64,000 nucleotides of DNA from Bolinopsis microptera (taxonomy: Eukaryota; Ctenophora; Tentaculata; Lobata; Bolinopsidae), in NCBI RefSeq assembly GCF_026151205.1, contig NC_087084.1, positions 14,896,322-14,960,321 on the forward strand, given 5' to 3'. This document shows, piece after piece, positions 54,990-64,000 of this stretch. The notes beneath the pieces are model-generated. The model was not told the DNA's origin. It was given only the letters and a program-made list of their open reading frames with translations, and ran no database searches. The stretch's first letter is position 1. Each line of letters opens with the position of its first letter. Made by a program: the position numbers and the translations under genes.

Positions 54990-55340
54990 CAGTGGCGTAA
55001 CGAAGGGCACCGTCGACAAATCTTCGTTTGAATGTGGGACAATTTAAACTACTAAGCTAAACTACGGTACTAACAAAACTGCGCGTTTAATTCTAGAAAC
55101 AAGATTGTTTAGAGATTTTACAGGCGTATCCTCTAAAATCATCTAATTTGTCCAATTTTAGGGAGGGACGACAAAAGGGGAGGGGGCGCCAATAGGTCGG
55201 GGGCGCTTTTTCAGCGGGGGAAGGGGCGCCAATAGGGGGGGGGGGGGGCGCGTTTTCAGCGGGGGAGGGGGCACCAATAGCCATAGGTGGAGGGCGCTTT
55301 TTCAACGGGGGAGGGGGCGCCAATGTACGCGACGCCACTG
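54990..55340. mobile_element. CAGTGGCGTAAC-tipped MITE, copy B (inverted relative of copy A)
   Basis: It starts CAGTGGCGTAACG and ends CGACGCCACTG. The right half holds three diverged units of about 50 bases built from GGGGGCGCCAATAG and GCGCTTTTTCAGCGGGGG. The minus-strand 118-residue proline-rich frame (55093-55449) is an effect of this GC-rich block. No transposase. A target duplication is not convincing. Confidence 0.8.
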
Positions 55341-55714
55341 CAGGACGGGGTGTGCTTGAGGCGTAATCTTGTTGAAGACTGATTGTTTTAAAATTTGGGG
55401 TGGTAGTATAAGTAAACTTTAAGTTTAATGATTGCGATGTCTCTGGCAAAATTTGCCAATTTTTGTTCTCTTGGATGTAAATTTAAAGAGTTTTCCTAAA
55501 TATAATATGTAAGTAAAGATTGTTACTTAATACTAGTACTACCTTCACCAAAACTTTATCGGAAATTTTATATAAACAATTTGTTAAATTAGCTTCAACA
55601 ATTGAACATGAACAATCCAAAAACCGTTTCTTATGAATGTAAGCAAAGACCTCGTGAATCATTCGTCATCAAAATCACCTTCTTTTATTTAATGGTAAAA
55701 GCGTAAACGAAATA
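55341..55714. other. Spacer, nothing recognised
   Basis: AT-rich sequence between two MITEs; no gene or motif seen. Confidence 0.45.
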
Positions 55715-56568
55715 CCGTAGATTGGGGTAAAATCGCCGTGTCGGGGAACTTCGCCACTATTTTTCAAATAATCATTTTACTGTTTTGAATTGTTAGGAGA
55801 TCGAGTTTTTGTATAGTATTGTGTTGAACAAATGGTTATAAAGGTATTCCTATTCAAATATAAACGTTTACTATGTTAATTAAACTCAGGCAACATGAAA
55901 TATTGCTATAAAGTGGCTAAAATTTCCTGCTTGCATATTTCCCATATTTTACAATTATATCCTTAATTAATTCTGTGTGACATCATTAGCATATGTCCTG
56001 TTCATTTAAGGGCAAAGTTAGTTAGCCATGATGCACACAACTGATATTATGAAGTTTTCAAATTTGTGTGTGGCGAAGTTACCCTCTTCTGATCCCATCT
56101 GTTCGGCGAAGTTTGGCGCGAAATTCGCGCGCGGCTGGCAAAGTCACGCACGTGTATTGGCGAAGTTCGACTATATTTCTACTTCATCCCGGCGATGTTA
56201 CCCGCAGCATGGCGATGTTACCCCGGCGACCAAATTGCCCATTGTAACACGCAGGCTAGAGCTAGATAAGTAAAATTGGCAGGTATATCAAGGAAATATA
56301 ACTGAGTTTCGAGTGGTATGGTGCTTAGCACCGAATATGGTATAGTTTCAGAATGGCGAAGTTACCCCATATTGCAGGGTAACTTCGCCCTGATTTCAGT
56401 GGCACCAATCTAGCTGACTATTTATGCCTGGCTGATGTGGTTCATACGAAAACATTTGCTTTACCAATCCTGTTCATATGAGCTATAAACTTTTTCAAGT
56501 ACTCGTGTCGTATTTTCTAAATAACATGAAATAGCTGTAAAACATGGCGAAGTTCCCCCATTCTACGG
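55715..56568. mobile_element. CCGTAGATTGGGG-tipped MITE, 854 bp, TA target duplication
   Basis: The left end CCGTAGATTGGGGTAAAATC and the right end (inverted, CCGTAGAATGGGGGAACTTC) match over about 23 bases with a few differences, and TA lies outside both (55713-55714, 56569-56570). The interior holds at least six GGCGAAGTTACCCC-like strings. At 56353-56388 two of them face each other as a 13-bp stem (GGCGAAGTTACCC / GGGTAACTTCGCC). The 81-residue plus frame inside (56028-56273) is built on these strings and is not considered a gene. Confidence 0.85.
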
Positions 56569-57188
56569 TAAGGAATTATGATGCCTATCATGTATATCTA
56601 ATTTTAAGTAGATTACCATCTTTTGTCGCTTCTACTTGAATGTTGTAGTATTTCGATAACAGAATATATCGACTTATCGAGGAACAGAGTATATTGAGGA
56701 ACAGAGTATAGCTTGGATGGAATTGGAAACGATATATAACGGGCATACCAGCATACAAGCAAGGAAACATAGCTGGCATCATAATGGCCCTACGCGACGG
56801 CTACTACAACCACACTTATACAGACATAGCGAAGTCTGGTCACGGTTTGGTGTTTTACCCCAGTAACTCTTTCTTTTGCGCTGAAGTTTTATTTTTTTAA
56901 TTTAGGTGGTTCGTACGAGTTTTGTTTTTTTTTACGTTTTTATTTTTTTTTTTTGACGTTTTTATTTTTTTTGAAGTTTTATTGTGACTTTACTTTTTTA
57001 GGTGGTACGAGTTTTTTTGACGTTGCTACTTGCTAGTTAGCCTGGCAACCAGAGGGTTCGGAGCCCAACAAAATGACTCTTTTGCATATTAAGCAGCGGG
57101 AACAACTGGGAATAGACTGTGTACTGCGATACTCTGTTGATATTTGTTCCATTCAAGGGACCGAAATGGTTAAACTAGGTATTTGTTA
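56569..57188. other. Spacer with T-rich tract
   Basis: Bases about 56888-57020 are T-rich with repeated GACGTTTTTATTTTTTTT. No gene recognised. Confidence 0.5.
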
Positions 57189-57268
57189 CCTGGGGACCCC
57201 AGGCTATTATGTTCATTAACATAGAGATTAGGCGGAATGACAGGCTGAGCGCGGCCCAGTAAGGTATT
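57189..57268. repeat. Dispersed repeat family F, copy 2
   Basis: Direct relative of 26285-26364; GACAGGCTGAGCGCGGCCCA and CAGGCTAT-ATGTT are shared, about 80 bases in all. Confidence 0.85.
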
Positions 57269-57851
57269 TGTACCTTATCTAATGGTTATCGATTGATAGG
57301 CTCTTACTAATTCGCTCGCCCAAAGATTATTACGTGACTGTGATTTTTGTGGTTTTGCAGCCGAACAATATGGTTTACACTTTACATAAACCCTAATCCT
57401 TACTCTAATCATGACCCCGAAGCTATCCATAACCCTAACCAAAACCGTAACCCTAACCCGAGCCCTACTACACAATCGAATTCGTGTTTTATCAGCCTGT
57501 CAGTGTCACGTGACCAAAACAAATCTATTAGTACGTAAAACTATCCCCTGGTCATATTTTCACATCCTCAATCAATCAAGACCAACAAAATGACCTCTAC
57601 CCACAACAATGATAATTACTGAGCTCACCAGACAATTTAAGTTTAATTAAACAAATACAAATAGAACATTATATAACATTAAAGTTTTTTTACAACAATT
57701 AACGTGTAACTATAAGATTTTTTATCATCAATTCATTGAGTCCGTGGGACTCCTAATTAACTAAACTTTGATACAAAGCATGTAAACTCAAAGTCGCTCT
57801 CGCTTGCATATTATGATTTTAGTGAAAAATCGTCATCAATGAATTAATGAG
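57269..57851. other. Spacer with CCCTAACC telomere-like strings
   Basis: Telomere-like AACCCTAACC strings, interrupted, lie at about 57385-57460, followed by CACGTGAC at about 57508. No gene recognised; short frames here come from the strings. Confidence 0.5.
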
Positions 57852-57980
57852 TTTTCCCCAATATTAGTACGTAACCGTTCACTACTTACCATGGATGTAA
57901 ACTTTACGGCACTTTTTATCTCTGTTGTATAAGTGAAAAGTTTAAAATTTCTACTTTCCCGAATTTTTGGTCTAGGGTGT
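57852..57980. repeat. Dispersed repeat family D, copy 2
   Basis: Partner of 50130-50262; TTACCATGGATGTAAACTT is identical in both. Confidence 0.85.
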
Positions 57981-59667
<1,687 letters not shown>

Positions 59668-59668
<1 letters not shown>

Positions 59669-59888
59669 TTGTTTGGAAAAGAGAGACATATGATTATGGT
59701 TTTGGTCAAATTCCATAACAATAACTGTGAATTGTTGGGACTAAGATTCGGCGCCGCGCATTTCACTCTTGACTATGAGTATGATTTTTCACGAAACATA
59801 AGGCTTTACTGCCCTTGATTCAGTGTAGGCGTACTAGCTGCGCGATTCCATTTCCAATAATCTTACCTGGCCAATTTTACATCACAAT
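59668..59888. other. Family C repeat fragment and spacer
   Basis: Bases 59668-59716 (TTTGTTTGGAAAAGAGAGAC then GATTATGGTTTTGGTCAAAT) match 62058-62120 of the foldback right arm with a deletion. Confidence 0.6.
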
Positions 59889-59990
59889 GCTGGCAAGCAT
59901 AACCGTTGCCCTTATATTCACAACACTATTTACCCCCTATACTATTATATCCCCTTTATTATTTTCCAGGCATTAAGAATCATCGAAAGT
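59889..59990. repeat. Dispersed repeat family B, copy 2
   Basis: Partner of 49002-49100. Downstream, CAGGAGTATCGGGAAGTGAG at about 60247 resembles TGTATTGGGAAGTGGG at about 49105, so the family may extend. Confidence 0.8.
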
Positions 59991-60733
59991 AGTTCAGCAG
60001 GTATATTTAAGTTCAAAACACTCTAATTCAATGTTAAAGATGACAGGAATAAGAAATAGTTATGTGGAGGTTTTTAAGAAATTTGCGCAAAATACGCGCC
60101 AGCATGTTATACGAAATTAGGTAAAAAACCCAAAATCGCCATATTCAGGTGCCTTAAAAACCATGTTAAAATTGAGTTAGAGATCTGAAACTTAGCAGGG
60201 CGTCTAGACCTCGTCTAAATCGACTGTAAAAAAAGTTTCATGTTTCAGGAGTATCGGGAAGTGAGTTTTCTGGAACCCCTGTTTTACAACAGATTGTCGT
60301 GAAGTATAGTATGTATGTATAGACGCTTTTGGCAGTCAATTGTAGCCTACATTTAAGTGTCCTTAGATTCAAAAGTATAAACGATACAGTCATCTAGAAC
60401 CACAGGTTTTAAAGATAATTGTTTATACTTTAGTTTATATTACATCGAAAAATAATTTATCGTCATCATCATCACTTGATGACGTCATCAATTTAAGTGT
60501 TTTTAAAACTTGATTTTTGACAAAATAACAACTTTTCAAATCGATTTTACACCATTAAAAAGTAATTTTATTCAAAATCTGAGGACATTTTCATCTTAGA
60601 TAATTGTTCAAGCATTCTGAAAATCTACCTTTTTTGGAAAACGAAATTAGATATATACAGAATAGTATTACAGGTTATATATTATGAACATCATCATTGC
60701 AAAAATAAAACCCAGTCCATGGGACTGAAAAAA
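59991..60733. other. AT-rich spacer, no gene seen
   Basis: ATCATCATCACTTGATGACGTCATCA near 60462-60490 contains a CRE palindrome; nothing else stands out. Confidence 0.5.
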
Positions 60734-61066
60734 TTAGTTGACTTTCGATTCGAAAGAGTTAAATTCTAAATCATCCATGTTAGATAATTCGTAAGTTTTG
60801 TTTGAGGTATTTCTTGATCCTCTAATACACAATAAAATTAATTTCCTAATTAAAAATGATAATTTACACCGATAAAAATTTATAATATCGTTGTAATTCT
60901 GCTTCTTCTTATAAGCAAGTTTGTTGCAAAGCAGTTTCTCAAATGTCCTGGCTTGAGGTCCCATGCCACCTGTTACTGAATAAATTAATGGAGCGAATGA
61001 CCCGTGCTCTACATTAAGTATCCTCTCGTTGTAGCATCGTGATTTCTGTTTCTCGGCATTCTCCAT
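60734..61066 (-). pseudogene. Retroelement-type C-terminal protein fragment
   Basis: A 110-residue minus frame carries EHGSFAPLIYSVTGGMGPQA, then INFYRCKLSFLIRKLILLCI and RGSRN. As I recall it, this pattern (RxxxVEHGSFTPLVFS.TGGMG, then RCxLSFxLLRxxxxCxRGSR) is common at the C-terminus of retrotransposon-encoded polyproteins in marine invertebrates, after the reverse transcriptase. No RT is found upstream (towards higher coordinates), where the foldback element begins within about 550 bases, so this is a detached fragment. Exact family not established. Confidence 0.55.
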
Positions 61067-61602
61067 AGTCTTTTTTGTCGAAAATCTACCGGAAAAGTTT
61101 CTTACCTTACTCCTTCATAAAGATATTCGCTATTGAAGTTAGTGCTTTTTTGAAGAATAATTTTATAAAAACACAAAAGTTGTGAATTAGTATTCTTTGG
61201 TGTTGGACCATCCCTTGGTTTGTGGAGCTCAATTTTGCTTCTTAAAGGTCAATATTGTGTAATAGGCTAGTTTTAAAGTTGAAAATCAAAAAGTTGCACA
61301 CGTGGGGACACGCCCAAATTGATAGAAAATTGCTAAAATTACTGAAAATTGCTGTTTTCACCATTTTGATCAACTTTGGAGTCCCGTTGTGATCCAAGTT
61401 CTTTTTGAAATCTTCTGAAACTTTGCGTGCTTGTCAAACTATATATTAAATACCACTATGCAAAAATTTACGGTGATTCAATATTGTATGCGCATGCAAC
61501 GTCCGCTCAAAGTTTGCACGTGCGAAAGGTGAGAATTTTGCTCATTCGTGATTTCGAATATATTCTGCTTTCCCACGATATTTAAATGGCATTATATATG
61601 AA
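61067..61602. other. Spacer, no gene seen
   Basis: AT-rich; CACGTG at about 61295 and 61516. Nothing recognised. Confidence 0.45.
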
Positions 61603-62308
61603 TTAAATGCCAACTTGAATGAGCAAAAAGTGCCATATTCAGTCTTTTATCGACAGATATACCTACCTAAACACAAGGAAATGTTTTCAAAGGTAAAATG
61701 TCGAAATCGTTGAAATTACCTCCTTATAGTTATTCATGAAATTTCGACTGTGTAAATTATCCTGACATTATAATCAAAAAGAGATGATATTTGACCAAAA
61801 CCCATAATCATGGGTAGAGTGAACCGCTGCCAGTGTCTCCCTTTCCAAACAAAAGGAAATGATATTAATTTGAGGAACCGTCCGCAAATGCAAATTGATA
61901 CTGAGAATGAAATCGGTCGCTCGCTTTTCCAATTTCCCATTCAATAAGCTTTATTACAATTCGTAAGCCGTGAATGAATGGGAAAAGCGTGCGACCGATT
62001 TCATTCTCGGTATCAATTTGCATTTGCGGACGGTTCCTCATATTAATATCATTTCCTTTTGTTTGGAAAGGGAGACACTGGCAGCGGTTCACTCTACCCA
62101 TGATTATGGGTTTTGGTCAAATATCATCTCTTTTTGATTATAATGTCAGGATAATTTACACAGTCGAAATTTCATGAATAACTATAAGGAGGTAATTTCA
62201 ACGATTTCGACATTTTACCTTTGAAAACATTTCCTTGTGTTTAGGTAGGTATATCTGTCGATAAAAGACTGAATATGGCACTTTTTGCTCATTCAAGTTG
62301 GCATTTAA
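61603..62308. mobile_element. Foldback element with about 335-bp arms
   Basis: The left arm (61603-61943) and right arm (61972-62308) are near-perfect reverse complements with a short spacer of about 30 bases. One small indel is visible (GGGAAATTGGAAAAGCG against GGGAAAAGCG). The outer boundary is TTAAATGCCAACTTGAATGA. No protein frame of substance. Any read-through transcript would make a long double-stranded RNA. Confidence 0.93.
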
Positions 62309-62400
62309 CCTTGTGTTTAAGTGTTTGTGACGGAGAATAGACTATGATACCTCCGGCTCCGGCGTGTGAAGCATGAACCCTAATTGGTTAAAGATCAGAG

Positions 62401-62734
62401 CAGTGATGCACGCCGCCGCGTTTTGTCAAAATCGGCGGCGGCGAGGCCAAAACTTGCGGCGTTCGGTGGCGTGGCCCCTTGGCAATTGTAGTTGTGACTT
62501 CGTCAAACAAGAAAATGCCCAAGCATGCTACAATGCACAATAACATGTAACATTGCATGTGCCACGTTTAAAGCTGATGACGTCAGACATATTGATACAG
62601 GATTGATAAATCAATTTAATTTTACCGATGGAAGATATTTCAAAATTCTTTCACGCCGCCGCTGATTTATTCTTGCGTGGCGGCGTGAGCAAAAACTCAG
62701 CGGTGGCAGCGTTCGGCGGCAGCGTGCACCACTG
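62401..62734. mobile_element. hAT-like MITE, 334 bp, imperfect 8-bp target duplication
   Basis: It starts CAGTGATGCACGCCGCCGCG and ends with the inverted relative ...GGCAGCGTGCACCACTG. Flanks GATCAGAG (62393-62400) and GATCACAC (62735-62742) agree at 6 of 8. GC-rich ends with GGCGGCG strings, AT-rich middle, no transposase. Confidence 0.8.
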
Positions 62735-62742
62735 GATCACAC

Positions 62743-63659
62743 TTCACAGCCATGGTATGTCACGGCACCACGTGAAGCCAATGCCATATTCAGACAGCTA
62801 CCTAAGAGTAACTTAGTAAGTCAGTAAGGCCAAGGCACAAGGGAAACTCCAGGATATTCAAGCATAATATTGCAGCCGCCTAATATGATGTTATAAATCA
62901 AGAGGCTTGCATATAATGAACATATTGACATGGGTGCAGAGTTGAGTCTGTACGGAACCTAGTAGTTTCAGTTCCTTGTTTAACTTGCCGTACAGCAAGG
63001 ACATCCACTACTTTAGCCCGGCGAGGCACATAGCTCACTCTACAACTCCATGTCAAATGTTTCATATATACTAGCCAAGTTCACAAGATATATCCTTGTG
63101 TTTGAGAAGCGCTCGTTAGAAGCGCTCGTTAGAACTGCTTCTTTTCCCTTATACCACTAAGACAGTTTTCCCCATACAATATAGGAGACCCTGTTAAAAG
63201 GCTAGTCAGTGGATGCGATCGTCAGATAGGCTGACCACTACACCTACTATAAGGGCGATCAACAGCTTAAATTAATGCAGAAGCGAGGACAAGGGAAATA
63301 AACCAACTAAGCACACCGTTAAACAATACCTCCCTTTATACCCCTCCCCCCATGATCAGCCCACGTCAGCTCAGGAAATTTCTCACATTTTTGTAAGGTA
63401 TTTCGTTGCTTAACTGTTCATAATATCATTTTGCACGAGTCTAATCGAATAAATTCGTACATACATACCTCGTGAACCTACAAATTCTGACTTATTTGAT
63501 TTAGTCCCATCGAGAATGCGAAAGTATCAACTTTTGATTCTAAAGTTCCAGACACTTAGTCAAGATTGCTGGGGCGTTGACCAACTCGGAAGGAATTAGA
63601 CAGGAGCACAAAGCTGAATAACTTCTGAATAGCTGCGACGGTTAACACGCAGAGAAGAT
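62743..63659. other. Spacer, no gene seen
   Basis: AGAAGCGCTCGTT is duplicated at about 63105-63130. No recognisable coding sequence. Confidence 0.5.
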
Positions 63660-63775
63660 GAAATTAACAACGTCTCTTTCCCAAACAAAAAGAAACGATA
63701 TTAATTTGCTTGACCGTCTGCAAGTGCAAAATGATCAGATACCGAGAATAAAATCGGTCGCTCGCTTTTCCGAAC
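63660..63775. repeat. Dispersed repeat family C fragment, copy 3
   Basis: CAAACAAAAAGAAACGATAT through AAATCGGTCGCTCGCTTTTCC matches the inner part of the foldback left arm (about 61830-61930). Confidence 0.85.
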
Positions 63776-63807
63776 GATCCTATGACTTATGACTATGACT
63801 AATGTCT

Positions 63808-64000
63808 TAGGTGTATTATATCAGATCGGGAACACTGCAGTAGTGCATACGCACAGAAAGGTATTTTGGTTAAAGAACCGAGGGGTGCTATCAGTTCAAG
63901 AATTGTTTCTGGCTCACGGAAAAAGATTATCCGAATAATATTGGACTTATAATGTTATGCAGTTACATGGAGGTTTGGTTTATTTTAGGAAGAGATTAGT
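63808..64000. repeat. Dispersed repeat family E, copy 2 (runs off the window)
   Basis: Partner of 54277-54490; the match continues to the last base of the window. Confidence 0.9.

Noticed and set aside
53727-55340. One 1.6-kb transposon with long terminal inverted repeats
   Set aside because: Copy A matches copy B along its whole length, including sequence near the far tip of copy B, so two inverted copies of one MITE explain the pattern better.
55093-55449. Proline-rich 118-residue minus-strand protein
   Set aside because: Comes from the GC-rich repeats of MITE copy B.
56028-56273. 81-residue frame in the GGCGAAGTTACC MITE
   Set aside because: Built from the element's internal repeats; no protein features.
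61734-62177. Three related frames (MGNWKSERPISFSVSICICG and inverted partner)
   Set aside because: Similar peptides on both strands are a consequence of the foldback arms.

Overview
The window looks like nuclear DNA from an animal, probably an early-branching or marine invertebrate; the taxon cannot be fixed from sequence alone. Reasons: a long ankyrin-repeat plus XK-related-type membrane protein, jockey/CR1-superfamily non-LTR retrotransposons, hAT-, mariner- and Harbinger-style terminal inverted repeats (TIRs) with target-site duplications (TSDs), AT-rich spacers, and no operons or bacterial signals. About a fifth of the window is tandem repeat, which suggests a long-read assembly of a repeat-rich region.

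Layout. 1-16.3 kb is almost a catalogue of minisatellites: 20 bp (1-1440), AT-rich 9 bp (2.25-2.51 kb), a 38-bp unit that is itself a hairpin (4.16-5.27 kb), poly-C interrupted units (6.69-6.86 kb), 45 bp x about 72 (7.07-10.31 kb), 19 bp (10.38-10.67 kb), 33 bp x about 37 (11.05-12.27 kb), 13 bp x about 35 (12.48-12.93 kb), then smaller 33, 20, 12, 19, 16 and 33/37-bp arrays to 16.26 kb. I see no convincing gene there; the very long open frames are by-products of stop-free repeat units whose length (or 3 x length) keeps frame.

16.3-31.5 kb is AT-rich DNA with dispersed elements: a GC-rich block (18.1-18.5 kb), a 759-bp mariner-like MITE (19.7-20.5 kb), an 85-bp perfect stem-loop (20.70-20.78 kb), a 3.35-kb hAT-like element with a perfect 8-bp TSD that carries a 5'-truncated reverse-transcriptase fragment (22.48-25.84 kb), and a small Harbinger-like MITE (28.27-28.44 kb).

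31.56-35.32 kb (minus strand) holds the one convincing host gene: a single-exon 1250-residue ankyrin-repeat, multi-pass XKR-like protein. A 4.1-kb array of about 204 copies of a 20-bp unit begins about 45 bases upstream of its start codon, and the unit matches the gene's own first ankyrin codons at 16 of 17 bases.

39.45-47.74 kb is a retroelement-filled block bounded by a 30-bp inverted repeat: a decayed jockey/CR1-like element, a degenerate region with a motif recurring every 150-160 bp, and an apparently intact endonuclease-reverse-transcriptase frame of about 1070 residues that lacks an early ATG. 47.7-64 kb is spacer with LINE fragments, several MITEs, a 540-bp (TC)n tract, a foldback element with about 335-bp arms (61.60-62.31 kb) and at least six pairs of dispersed repeats.
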